NCBI GenBank assembly: GCA_040143965.1
Contig: JASJQH010000062.1
Location: 1 to 35,895 of the forward strand
DNA from: Basidiobolus ranarum
Taxonomy: Eukaryota; Basidiobolomycota; Basidiobolomycetes; Basidiobolales
DNA: 35,895 bases
Reading direction: 5' to 3'
Shown here piece after piece: positions 10,739 to 23,341 of this stretch. The notes beneath the pieces were generated by a model. That model did no database searches. It was not told the origin of the DNA and saw only the letters and a program-made list of their open reading frames with translations. Numbering within the stretch: the stretch's first letter is position 1; each line of letters begins with the position of its first letter. A program made the translations under genes and the position numbers.

Positions 10739-13700
10739 CTGAACGCTCTAGCTATGCACTGCCATTTCAGTGGTCAAAAGAGTGGGCCTTGAGCCATCCA
10801 ATTTAAATGATGTTTAAGGAACGAGAGATGACCAGTGCTGGTAACCAATAAACGAGCTTGAAAGACCACTTAGCGGTTCCATCCCCGACCTTGATCTCTT
10901 GGCCGGAAGTAGGACTGAGTCGATGTTGGAATTCATGGATACTCTTATCACAGTTTTATATCGAGCACTACATGAACACTGCATTTGCGGGTTTTTGAGA
11001 TAAACGACCAACCATATTCCTTCAGATTAGATTCTTTCCCTTTAACCGTAAATTGTAAACATGAGAAAGGAATGCGAGTGAAATCAAGGTGTTCCATCAG
11101 AAGAGCACGGTCAAGTGCTGGGTGTACAAGTCATGGTGATTGAGTAAAATGAATCGCGGTGGTATATACAAGAAGTACCCATTGCCATTCCGAAGGAATG
11201 TCTCAGTTAGCATATTGATTGACAAGGGGAACTTGGACCAATGTAAAATACGAGTAAAATAATAGATGAGGGAGCCGTAGATGTAGGCGTGAAACCATAG
11301 TAAATCAACCGTGATCTGTCAACACAGATGAATTATGGGTCGAGGCTTAGTTTTCCAAGGGAATCTAGAATCTAAAAGGCCAGTAAGTTTAAGGCTAAAT
11401 TAATATGCAGTGTTTTAATAACAATGGCTTGCTTGCTATGCCACCAATTATGAAACAACTCGCTCTTGGACGAACCGAAAGCTAAAGAGGTTAGTTCCAA
11501 TTGACATCTGAAGTCGTATTAAAAAGATTTTCCTCAAAAAGGAGTGCATTAAGGGATGATCAGCTATTAGTATTATCTGTGCGCCATGAAATCGGTAACG
11601 ATTCTACATAGCGCTCTCCGACATGGTGCTTAAGAAAATTTAGGTGTGAAAGCTATAGGCGTGCGGTATTGTAGCACCTAGTGATGGTTACTAAGTTTCG
11701 ATCCAACAAATGATGCATTCGAAAGAGGCGTCGAAGTAGAGGTTATTTGGAGTCGTGCGCGAGAGTCACTTCGTAGTTCAACGAATGGGCAAGCGGATAT
11801 CCAATCGAATCTTCAGTATACAGTTACAAGAAAGTTAGCTTGGCGTTCAGAGGTGGAAGATTGGCTGACACAACTATTGACCTATCATGAAACCTTCGTC
11901 TCAAAATCCGTTGGTATCATGATAATTTGAATTGAAGAGTCAACTTTGTCACACCTCCTATTGTGGTATATAGATTTGGAAATTACAAGTTTTCCATTTG
12001 ACACCGCATGGCATTCTTTTAGGCTTATGAGCTGACATTGAATCTCTTTATCATTGATTATGTAAGGAATCCACCACCGGATAAACGGTAGCTATTTAGC
12101 AATGTATTAGTGACTAGAAAATATCCATTAGCACTGAGAAGACAACTCGCGTGACTCTTCGCAACTCTGTATACTTCTAAGACTGTTTGGTTGCTTTTTC
12201 TAAGTTTGGGCTATTAGAAGATAATGTTGTTGAAAGAATGTTTCCTGACTGGCGGTTAATGTTGTTTGACGAAGGAGTATCTTCCACAAGTTAGTCAAGT
12301 TGGAGGTGTCTGTACTTTCGAGCAGGTATGAGTCGTGCCGCAGGAATTGGACGACAGAATACTCAGATTAGTTGATGTGTTCAAGAGTCATCAGACTTGG
12401 CACTATGCATCAAATCAACACATATTGAAACTGAGCAGGCCCGAGTGTGCTGAATAGTTCAAAATCAATCGTATAGTGCCCTCAGGCTTGATAAAACGTA
12501 AGTTCATATCAATTTCTATACACTAATTTATTTGCAGAATGGGCTAGATGAGCGTTCGTGTGATTCTCTGCTTCATAGATCCCCATTACTTCAAGCAACT
12601 TGTGGATATTTGCGTTTATATAACAATGCATCATCTGCTTGCTATGACGTTGGAGAATATGGACTGCAATCAAAATACAGTCACAAACGATTTTCAACTC
12701 AAGATTCCAGAGTTTTGCAGATGAGCTCAGTTATAATTACTGGGAATTGGCTCATCATATTGCAAGTAGCCAGAAGAAATATAATTCTCGGGCAGAAATC
12801 AAATTAAAATTGTCTTCACTAACACTATTGACTGCCTGACAGTACAGCACTATCGAGTAGGCCAGTATGTTTCTATGGGGATACCACAATGTTATACGAC
12901 TGGTATTATGTACGATAACCTTAATATTCATAAGCCGGTGTAATCGTTCACTTATTCAAAATTATCAGACAAGTACACTCTAAAATGTTAGCACAGTCTA
13001 GAATAAATGTTTGTTAGCAAATAAATACCCAGGGAGATTAAATTCTACATAACCTAAAACTAATCTGTTGAAGAATACTATCAACATGATAGAAATCAGT
13101 TTGCACAATTTAAATTTGATATGTATGGAAGAGCATATTTCAGATGGAAGAATTGTGCCCTAAAGTGTGATGTAATTGTTCAATAGAAATAAATTACTCT
13201 TACTCAGTACCGTATCTAGCAGGTACTATATAAAGCACTATTCTTGTATTTGCTGAAGTTTTTACTCCATCATATTGGGTATCCTAATTATCTTATACCT
13301 AAATATTTCATGAGTTGCATCCAAGTCAATTAGTACTAACACTCGGATCAAAATAATGTTCAGCTTGAAGGCTCAAAGTGTATATCTATTAAACATAAAT
13401 ATGTTCAAAAATGAAATAACTCTCATACTTCTTCTTTCAGTACATAAAGTACAACACCAGAGATGAGAATATGTTTGTTTGAAGACAAGATGCATGGATG
13501 CTGTCCGGGCGAAGAGGCATTAAAAGTATGGAACCTCACTGCATCAAAGAAATTGTTTACTTAAAAGCTTGAAACTGCTCAAGCAAAAGATAGATGGAGA
13601 GGAGACCTGAGCTAATATAAAACTGACAACAGAAATTCTTGGTAAATAAATGGAGGGCAAGATATTCCTGAACACCTATGCTTTGACGTTCTCATGATAT

Positions 13701-15846
13701 CTGTACATGGGTGTGATGTAGGAGAAGAAATGGTAATTGATTAGAGGGAAAAAATCACTTTAAAAAGCAAAATGGTAGATATGGTTTTCTTATAAGATTA
13801 CAGAGAATGGATTCGCGATCAAGTTAGACTTTGGATATCACCATATGGGATTGCTGCCTGTGCTTCCGAACTTTTCACTTATGTAGTGCAATGGCTTATA
13901 CGGTACTAATGTGAAAATGAGCTAGATTACATATCCGTATAAGAGCTAACTGTTAATTGTTAAAGTACTTTGGGAGCCTCTTGGAAGTGGTTTAGAGAAA
14001 TAGAGAAATTGGTGGCTTTCACTTATTGATTTATTGAGTAATCAATTGACATTTATAGTTTTGTCAAGATGTAAGCAAACTAACGTGTAGAATGTGTTAA
14101 AAAAGGTCCCAGAAACATGTGTGCAAAGTTTGGGGCTTCTTTGAAAAATCTATATATCTGAGAACTCCTAAGTTGGTGTCAATATTCTAAGTAAATTCCA
14201 ATTGAGAATAATGGGTGATATCTTAGTTCAATATAGGATAACTAAATACTAAGCTATATATGACTATATAGGTGTTTAGGCAATGCTAACTTCAACATTA
14301 ATAAGATGCAAAATAGAAAAATATTGGCCTAATAGCCAGGGTTACCAAAAAAAAGTCATATAGAAGCTATGCCAACTTTGTGCTCTCAATGTTTTAACTA
14401 GCAGTACCTGATGAATGTGTTTGTATGTGGATGTGGCTAGTCATTAGTATTTATACTAATATCGAAGTACTGATTCGGACTATGTTGCTTGCAAAACTCG
14501 GTCGCTTAATTCACCGTATCATATCACACCATTAGGATTTTGAATTGGGATTATTATGCTAAATCTTCTATTACTATTAAAGCTTTTTATCTCGGTCATA
14601 TTTGCCATCCACACCCCACTATTGTGTAAGTCACATTGAAGTTGATAAAAATAGTTTAATCAAATATCACTTAACCCAAAAAATGTATGCTTGTGTATAT
14701 TCTTTATCCAAGAATTAGTAAAGTTAGACTCAAATTCATTCAAAATAGTCCCTGCTTAATTTTGCCTATGCTCTGAACACAACTTTCCCGTTTTTTCTGT
14801 ATTACCTTCAGTATAGATCCTACATTCCTGATCAATCAATAAACATCACTCAAACTTACAATAGCTTCGTTGTTTAAACCTTTGTTTACAAACCTCCAAT
14901 CGCACAAGTATTTGCGCAATATATCAGTAAATGAATCACTCTGTCATAACTTTGATAAACTCTTGGCTTTCACAATCCTTTCATTAATTCAGAGCAATTT
15001 AATATTCTTCCATTTGTTGGTGGTTTCTGAGACTCCACACTAGACTATGTCTGCAAGGATCAGCTGTCAGTATTATCTTTCAGCTGGACACATCAAGTAA
15101 CTTGCAAATTGCATATTTTCTTTTCCTATCTCTACTGCCATATAATAATATCCAAAAACATTATTGGTTGTACTTGCGCCTACATGGAGTGCTGGGGCTC
15201 ACACATAGACACATACACATACATCCAGCCAATTCCATCATCATTTGCTAAGTACCATTATTTATAGAATTTACTGTGCTGAATAGGCTGAAGCATGGAA
15301 ATATATTGATAGTATTGGATAGATTTCATAGAGCCTATCAGGGATAGCGCAGAGCTTACATGGATGTGCAATGGTCGAATATATGCAGTATTGAGTTGAC
15401 CGAGTTCGAACTTCATTACTACGGTACTGTAGACAGAAGTGAGGCCAATCAACAAATACGCAGATAGGTGCTAACTACCGAGACGCAATAATTGGATTGT
15501 TCGAGTAGAAATTCGTAGCATAACACGGCTGATCAATACATGGATTTCCCTTTGCATCACTGCGGTAGCTGCATTACGTATAAGAAATTAACTTATAATT
15601 ATCGGATTGTTATACAGTTAATTGATCTTTATGTTGTCATAAGCCCCATAAATAATACCAATACCTATTGGCCTACAGCCATCTCTTGACTATTTCCAAG
15701 ATTCATATAGTCCACCTTGTTATAGTAGCCCGCAGCGCAGCGAATGATGACGACAATATCACTTGACTTGATCGGATCCCTACAAAGATGAAATAAAAGC
15801 CATCCATTTACAGACCAAACAACAGTCCATCTAAAGTATTTTGTAA
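10739..15846. other. 5.1-kb region without a supported gene
   Basis: No family could be recognised on either strand. The part from about 10.8 to 12.5 kb is less AT-rich. It holds open frames that look more protein-like than the rest: minus 10948 to about 11127, and plus 11685-11930 (81 codons with no ATG at its head). These could be decayed gene or mobile-element remnants. The part from 12.8 to 15.8 kb is strongly AT-rich. Near 15201-15226 there is a short CACATA-type run. No terminal repeats or transposase/reverse-transcriptase motifs were found. Confidence 0.4.
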
Positions 15847-16335
15847 ATGCCTCGCTCATCTAGACGCTCAGCACCTGCTGCTCGCTCAGCCCCTCGCACT
15901 CAAACTCGCTCAGCTTCCACTGCACAACCTCGACATGCTCCTCAACAATCTGCTCCTCCTCCACCAACATCTATGACCTCAGCACCACCAGCCGCTATGG
16001 GACGTCCGCAACCTCAGCAACCTGGTTTATTTGGGCAAATGGCTTCTACAGCTGCTGGTGTAGCCGTTGGTTCTGCAGTTGGCCATTCTATCGGTCACGG
16101 AGTTTCTGGCATGTTTGGTGGCAGAGATAATTATGAAGAACCTGAAGCTACTCCTCAAACTTCAACTCCCCAATATGATACTGCTTCTTATCAAGCAACC
16201 AATAGTCATAGCTGTGATGCCGATCTAAAAGCTTTTACTAATTGCTTAGACGCGAATAATAACGACCTTTCGGCTTGTCAGTTTTATCTTGATATGTTAA
16301 AGCAATGTCAAGCGTTCGCTGCCAATCGTGTATAA
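15847..16335 (+). CDS. MIX17: Twin CX9C protein, MIX17 / CHCHD2-CHCHD10 family
   Basis: Small intronless gene, 162 residues. Members of this family are imported into the mitochondrial intermembrane space by the Mia40 pathway. They are linked to cristae organisation and respiratory-chain stability; the human members are CHCHD2 and CHCHD10. The N-terminus is rich in Arg, Ser, Ala and Pro without acidic residues (1-60), as expected for a mitochondrial targeting region. A Gly/Ala-rich hydrophobic segment follows (61-92, with FGQMASTAAGVAVGSAVGH). The C-terminal CHCH domain has both cysteine pairs with exact spacing: C123-x9-C133 and C144-x9-C154. Start ATG at 15847 places the targeting region correctly, with TAA at 16333. 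Length and domain order match the family well. Assignment is secure; the precise role in this organism is inferred. Confidence 0.93.
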   Translation: MPRSSRRSAPAARSAPRTQTRSASTAQPRHAPQQSAPPPPTSMTSAPPAAMGRPQPQQPGLFGQMASTAAGVAVGSAVGHSIGHGVSGMFGGRDNYEEPEATPQTSTPQYDTASYQATNSHSCDADLKAFTNCLDANNNDLSACQFYLDMLKQCQAFAANRV

Positions 16336-18816
16336 GCCAATGTAACATTTACACTGACTCAGCTACTAATTATGGAATATCAGAGCTAATGTATCGCAAA
16401 AAGGCATCCATTTCTGCATGAAAACGCATCTTACTCCGTCTCTTGCCAAATCCCTGTACAATATCGTTACATCATGTTTCGCTAAAGTATAGGCGTTTTG
16501 TACTTTCTAAAATAAACACTTTGTATTCTTTACGTAGCATCTTACCAAGAGCTTTGATTTCAACAAATTTGATCTTGAGCATCATCATATTACAGCGTAC
16601 TAATCTAGTTCAGTATGATTATGATGATTTAACTTTAGCACAGCTAACTCAATGACATAATCATTATACAGTCGCAGTTTACTCATATAGGTAGCATTAA
16701 TATACGCTATTATTCTTGTGACGAGACTATTAGGTAAGAATTTTTCTCCTGTGAATGGTTTCTGAGTGTGAGATTACTTATTCGCAATTAGATATGACGT
16801 AGTGCAATGATAGTCTCTCCATGTAGCATTTAGTTTGAAAGAAACCTCTGAAGAACTTCAACAACAACGCTCTGCCTAATCACCCGAGGGACACATTGTT
16901 GTCAGAAATCTACGAAAGCGATGATAACTTGATCAATGTTAAATGAAAATCATAGTTGCGAGCATGCAACATAGACTGCACACTTTCCGACTTCTCATGT
17001 AACCATAGTAGCTGTGGTTAAATGATGTTCACTAAAGGTATTATATATGTTAAGTGGTACTTGCCAATCTGTTCTTTCAATGTTTAATAGGTTGAATGCA
17101 GGAGTACCACTTCATTTTTTATCTCAGTTGATTTTGCTTTTTTAGGCTAACCAATTTTGCTTTAAATTACAATCACTGTCAGTTCATTGACTTTATATAT
17201 TAACCAGATGTCTGGCATGTCTAGACCGTTTGGTATTCTCGGGTATATCACTCGACATGATTACGGTCTAGAATGCCATTTTACCAAGCATGAACTTGGC
17301 CTATGAGCCAACATCAATAAAGAATAATGGTGGCAACAAAGCTTAAACCCCACAATAAATGTAAATCAAAATCACGAGTGGAACCCTCATCGTTCATGTT
17401 TATAGAAATGAAAGATACATTAGGTAACCTGAAATGCCGTATGACTACACAATCAAGTAGTTGTTTATCGGACTGATACTCTTAGCGCTCCCTTGGCGTG
17501 AATCTCTATCATTTCAACGTATTAAAAATAACCTACCATAAGATATATATGTCATATTCCTTTATAACTGTGAACTTTTCAACCGTCTGACCGTAGCACC
17601 GCCGTTAGTGTCTCCTTCCAAATTCCTATTAAGGTAATTTTTCGAAACCTTTTCTCGCTCTTTGACAGGGCTAAAGGGTCATATCTGGAGTGCTAATATG
17701 GCACTTAGCTGTGGAGTGTGGTTGAGCTTGAGTAACAGCATCTTGTATTTCTAAACCATTTAAATGCATGTATATATAATACCTTTAAATTAGCTATACC
17801 TTAAAAAGGCCCATTGTATATATATTACTTTTGTTTCGGACTGTTTCGGGATGCGCCGCACAGAACAAATACCACATTTCAAAAGTTTGCTAGTATTGCG
17901 AAGATCGCCAAGAAGCCAGTGCTGAATTTGCGTAGTGTTGTATGATTTGACCCCCAGAACTGTTATATGTACCCTTTATACTGCGACCTAGGTATACCCC
18001 CGTTTGTATTGCCTCAAGTAGATGCTTAATAGGGATGTTCAGTACCCGCTTTTTTGATAAGATAACTCCACCTCAGCTAGTCTATCGACAAAATGACTGG
18101 GTTTCAATCGCAGCGTCACACATCAAAGATCTGAGAGTTTCTCAGCACTCGGAAAATTTCACGTAGGAAGCCTATTGGTTTAGGGAAAATGATGTTGGTA
18201 CATGAAGGGTACACTTGATACACCTTTTTATAACGTCCTTTCCGTTCGTTGTTGTTGAGCAGATTGCAGTATATGACGACCAGCGGAGTAATTACCCTCC
18301 AGGCAAGAGGAGTTTTCTATAGTTAAGTCATACTAGATGGAATATACTCGAGATAAAATAGACTTAGTTTAGTCTAGTTGTGTTACAATAATAGCCATCA
18401 AGCACTCCAGCTTCCAACATTTCGAACGGTTGATCTCACATGGTAGATTTACTGGACTATCGCGAGATGTTGTATGTCGTTCTAGGCCTGGTTTTTCTAA
18501 TCTGTAATACCCCAATTCCTTTAATTGATACTCTGCCACTTACTCGTAACACTCTCATTGATCTGATCCACTTCAATATACACCAAATAAAGTGTTTATA
18601 CAAATATAACCCATAACCCTAATTAGCTAAGCCAATTCATCAATCCCAACCAAATTATGTCATATGGCTACGTAATTTGCTATCAGATCTCGAGAGGTAG
18701 AATTCGTAATCCAGTTAGCTTTTTTTGAGTTGCAAACATTCGGATTCTACAAAATCCCTCAGTTGCGAACTGCTCTCCTTGTTACGTTATTGTGCTATTT
18801 GGTTTAACATATTAAC
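16336..18816. other. intergenic, no gene seen
   Basis: About 2.5 kb between the CX9C gene and UBA1, AT-rich, without recognisable coding sequence or RNA gene. The last 250 bp are rich in C and T (18540-18660), resembling a fungal promoter/leader. The string aaccctaa near 18609 is single, not a telomere array. Confidence 0.45.
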
Positions 18817-18891
18817 ATGGTAATTGTAACTTCTGGGAATAGACGTTTGGCTATTCAGTAACTGACCATTCTATCCTTTTTTTAGAGTAAA

Positions 18892-21800
18892 ATGGATATT
18901 GATAAGTCTGATGCGACCATCGATGAAGGATTATATTCTAGACAATTGTAATTACATCTCGCTAAGATTGTACTCTAAACATATGTATTAACGTTTATTC
19001 AACATAGGTATGTCTTGGGCCACGAAGCCATGGCTAAGATGAGCAGCGCCAATGTTCTACTTGTCGGTCTTAAGGGTTTAGGAGTTGAAATTGGTATCAC
19101 GTCGCTTTCAAAGCCTATTTAATCTTGTATAACTACTTAGCATCTTTTTTCAACAAATATGTAGCTAAAAATGTTGTTTTGGCTGGTGTCAAAAGTGTAA
19201 CTCTATATGACCCTGAGACTGTTGAGATCTCCGATCTTGCTGCACAATTCTTCCTTACAACCGAAGATGTTGGTAAAAACAGAGCCGAGGCTTGCGTTCA
19301 TCGTCTTGCCGAACTCAACCAATATGTACCAGTTACTGTTCTTGATGGTGAGCTGACCACTGACAAATTAAGCCAATTCAAGGTATTTATTTTCTACAAC
19401 CTGAAAAGTACTCAACCCATTACTTGGATTATAACTGATATTGACGATTTCAGGTCGTGGTGTTGACTGAGACATCATTAGAACGTCAACTCGAAATCAA
19501 TGACTTTACTCACAAAAATGGCATCTGCTGTATTGTTGCTGATAATCGTGGGTTGTTTGGGTTAGTAATTCTAATTAGTTTTGTATTGTTTTCCTTTAAT
19601 TTAATTATTATGATCCAAAATTTAGTATGGCTTTCTGCGATTTTGGCGAAGGTTTCATCGTCAATGACGCTACTGGTGAGAACCCACATACTTCTATGAT
19701 TGCAGCTGTCTCCAAAGACGCAGAGGCTGTGGTGACCTGCTTAGATGAATCTAGACACGGTCTTGAAGACGGGGACTATGTTACTTTTACTGAGATCAAG
19801 GGAATGGAGGAACTGAACGGTTGTGAGCCCCAAAAGGTTAAGGTTTTGGGCCCATATACCTTTAGTATTGGGGATACTTCTGCATTCAATGACTATGCTG
19901 GTGGTGGTGTATTTACCCAGGTCAAGATGCCCAAGATTTTGAATTTCGTAAGTTCTCGTTCTCTCTGTATATTTTATCTGACAAGGATTAGCTAATTTGT
20001 TGTTTTGTTAGAAATCACTACGTGAATCGCTCAAACAATCGGAATTCTTAATCACCGATTTCGCCAAGTTTGATAGACCTGCTCAACTCCATGTTGGTTT
20101 CCAAGCTCTTGACGCTTTCAGAGTCAAACACTCTCGTCTTCCTAAGCCAAGAGACGAAAGTGATGCTAATGATGTCCTTCAGATCGCCAAGGATATTAAT
20201 GACAAAGCTGACGAAAAGGTTGAGCTATCTGACAGCTTCATCAAAGAATTATCTTATCAGGCAATGGGGTATCTCTCCCCCATGTCTGCTTTCCTCGGTG
20301 GCGTTGTTGCCCAAGAGGTCTTGAAAGCTTGCAGTGGAAAATTCCACCCAATTTATCAGTATCTTTACTTCGATTCATTGGAGTCTCTTCCTACTAGCAC
20401 TACATTAAATGCTGAAGAGTGCAAACCTATCGGCTCTCGTTACGATGGACAGATTGCTGTTTTTGGTCGCCAATTCCAGGAAAAGCTATCAAATGTTCGA
20501 CAATTCCTTGTCGGAGCTGGTGCCATTGGTTGCGAGATGCTTAAGAATTGGACCATGATGGGCTTGGCTACCGGCCCGGAAGGTGTGATTCATCTTACCG
20601 ACATGGATACTATTGAAAAAAGTAACTTGAACAGACAATTTCTCTTCCGCTCAACTGATGTTGGTCAGCTAAAGTCAGAAACTGCTACTAGAGCTATCGT
20701 CAAGATGAATCCTGATATCTCCGGAAAGATCGTTTCCCATCAAGATCGTATTGGTGTCGAGACTGAGAATATCTATAATGATAGTTTCTTTGCTTCTCTA
20801 GATGGAGTTACCAACGCTCTCGATAACGTAGAGACTCGTAAGTACATGGACAGACGCTGTGTTTTGTTCAGAAAGCCACTTTTGGAATCTGGTACTCTTG
20901 GTACCAAGGGTAACACTCAAGTTGTCATTCCCTTCTTGACCGAATCGTACTCTTCATCTCAAGATCCACCAGAGAAGTCAATTCCCATTTGTACTTTGAA
21001 GAATTTCCCTAACGCTATAGAACACACCATCCAGTGGGCACGTGATCTATTCGAAGGTCTCTTTAAGCAACAACCCGAAAACGCCAATCTCTATCTTTCC
21101 CAGCCCAACTTTATTGAACAATTGTTGAAACAAGGAGGTAGCCAAAAAGACGTACTTGACGGTATCAGTAGCTGTTTAGTAACCGCTAAGCCAAGCTCAT
21201 TCCAAGATTGTGTCGCATGGGCAAGACTTCAATTCGAAGAACTTTACCATAACAATATCATGCAACTACTTTACAACTTCCCTAAAGACTCTGTCACTTC
21301 TACCGGCACTCTTTTCTGGTCTGGGCCAAAGCGTGCTCCCAATGTCCTTGACTTTGACTCTGAGAACAAGCTCCATATGGATTTCATTGTAGCCGCAGCC
21401 AACCTTCGTGCATTCATCTTTGGTTTACCCAACGAAACCGATCGTCAAAAGATCCGTGAGATGACCGCAAATGTCATGGTACCTGAATTTACACCTCGTC
21501 AAGGCGTCAAGATTCAAGTTAATGAGAATGAAAACGATAACTCCGCACAAAACTCTGATGAGGCGGAACTTGAGCAAGTAGTCAAATCTCTGCCCAAGCC
21601 TGATGATTTGAGTAACCTTAAATTGAACCCAGTAGAGTTTGAGAAGGATGATGACACCAACTTCCATATAGATTTTATTACTGCCACCTCTAACCTCCGG
21701 GCTACTAATTATAATATCAATCTTGCTGACCATCATAAAACCAAGTTCATCGCTGGTAAGATTATCCCTGCCATTGCCACCACTACAGCTTTGATCACTG

Positions 21801-22255
21801 GTCTTGTGTGCTTGGAATTATACAAAATTATTGATGGTAAGAACAAGCTTGAAGACTACAAGAATGGCTTTATCAACCTGGCTCTTCCATTCTTTGGATT
21901 CTCGGAGCCTATAGAGGCGCCTAAATTCAAATATCACGATACCGAGTTCACTCTTTGGGATCGATTCGACATCAATAAGGACATCACACTTCAAGAATTC
22001 ATTGAACATTTCAAAAAGAATTACGATCTTGAAGTCACAATGGTATCCTGTGGTGTCTCCATGCTCTATAGCTTCTTCATGCCCAAAAAGAAGTTAGAAG
22101 AGCGTAAAACGATGAAATTCTCCAAACTTGTGGAGACAGTCTCAAGAAAAGAAATTCCCGAGCATGTTCAAGCCTTAATTGTGGAGATTTGTGTGAATGA
22201 TCGTGATGGAGAGGATGTTGAGGTACCCTATGTTCGTATTCAAATTCGGGATTAA
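18892..22255 (+). CDS. UBA1: Ubiquitin-activating enzyme E1, 6 coding exons
   Basis: E1 adenylates ubiquitin, loads it on a cysteine and hands it to E2 enzymes; it heads the ubiquitin pathway in cytosol and nucleus. Exons 18892-18947, 19008-19093, 19165-19382, 19454-19560, 19626-19947 and 20012-22255 join in frame to 1010 residues (yeast Uba1, 1024). Motifs in order: [12 protein letters not shown] (inactive adenylation half), [22 protein letters not shown], the active adenylation loop VGAGAIGCE near 430, then [17 protein letters not shown] near 460-475. The catalytic Cys590 sits in PICTLKNFP (codon at 20990). The C-terminal ubiquitin-fold domain ends in YVRIQIRD. The chosen ATG is preceded by a T-rich tract and AG (to 18885). 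This suggests an upstream intron at 18820-18885; splicing it would add three residues (M-S-K) from an ATG at 18817. Assignment is firm; only the exact start is open. Confidence 0.95.
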
Positions 22256-23100
22256 TTCTATTCTCGACAGACCGTGGACTGCCAACCGCTAGAGAGTCAA
22301 ATATTGGGATGATATAAAGCTAATCTACATTAATTTTATCTCAAAATGAAATTTCTCTGGTTTAAATCAACCATGCTGTTTTATTAAATAAACAAGTTAA
22401 TTGTAAACAAAATGAATTATTTATCATCATTAAATTACTAGGAACCAGAATTTTCGAGTGTATCAGAGTTTGGAAGAGTGCAAATTAATGTGGAATAAGT
22501 GATACTTTACCGACGTACTGTGTTGACATATTTCAAAAAGTTGCTTTCGAGTAGTTTATTAAACAATCCATAGTTGACGAATCTCTGAGTTATCCCAGCT
22601 TATCGAACTGCAAAATCGCAATACTAGGGCTGGCCAACAAGAACAATTGTGCATCATCACAGATAGGTCACACAAGTTGATCTTAGAACGTGAAGTATAA
22701 ATTGGTGTATTATTGTTCTAATGCTTTTTAATAAGCCGTGAAGTTTTAAAAAGGATCTGTTTCAAGTTTGCCATTGGCATTCTCAACCTTGTTCGATGAT
22801 AATATATATTTCACACGAACAGACTGAATATGATTAAAACTTTTGTTAATACAAAACACACATCAAGAACCTCGATGCTAGGTAGTGATAGTTCACATCG
22901 CATACCATTCATTCAGCTGGGCTTAAATCTCAATCTCGGCCATCGAGAACAAATGTAAACTTTGGACATGATTGGTGGGAAAATATCACGCTACGGTTCA
23001 TCGAAATCTCAATCGTTGGTATCATAGCATGATAACTTCAAACATAAGAAACATCAAATGTATTAAAATCAATGTTTTACCAACAAGCTCACAATGGATT

Positions 23101-23147
23101 GTGCATATCAGGAATCGAACCTGCAACAGTTTGGACCACCAATGCAC
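23101..23147 (-). pseudogene. tRNA-like fragment A (B box, no D/anticodon arms)
   Basis: On the minus strand the 47 nt begin GTGCATTGGTGGTCC and end with a T arm plus acceptor strand. The T loop region GGTTCGATTCC is a perfect Pol III B box. The T stem (GCAGG/CCTGA) pairs at 4 of 5 positions and is followed directly by seven nucleotides that pair 6 of 7 with the 5' end, as in a tRNA. The 5' end resembles many eukaryotic tRNA-Gly genes (GCATTGGTGGT). The D-arm/anticodon region is only 16 nt, so it cannot be an ordinary tRNA. A deleted tRNA-Gly pseudogene is the likeliest reading. Confidence 0.4.
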
Positions 23148-23280
23148 AGCAATTTAAACAAATCGTACGTCTATCAGAAATCAAAAAGTATCAATGACAA
23201 CCGAAGGTTATCTCAATGGTTAAGCCTTTTGATAAATTAATTCATCATTTAGTCGTTTCAGCTGAAATGCTCGAAAGGAA

Positions 23281-23341
23281 TACAATTAAGGGAGTTGAAC
23301 CCTTTGTCAAGTGGAACTTAACTTGGAACCGTCCGATTGTA
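23281..23341 (-). pseudogene. tRNA-like fragment B (61 nt, no D arm)
   Basis: On the minus strand a perfect T arm (AAGGG, loop TTCAACT, CCCTT) includes a B-box match (GGTTCAACTCC). It is followed at once by AATTGTA, which pairs 6 of 7 with TACAATC at the 5' end. Between them is a five-pair stem CAAGT/ACTTG with an eight-base loop in the anticodon-arm position. Only nine bases stand where the D arm should be. The loop has no normal anticodon context. It could be a degraded tRNA or chance structure. Confidence 0.3.

Noticed and set aside
12532-12807. 91-codon open frame on +
   Set aside because: No recognisable motif, no promoter or leader signal, and an overlapping frame on the other strand is equally open.
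18605-18625. Telomere-like string AACCCTAA
   Set aside because: Occurs once only; not an array.
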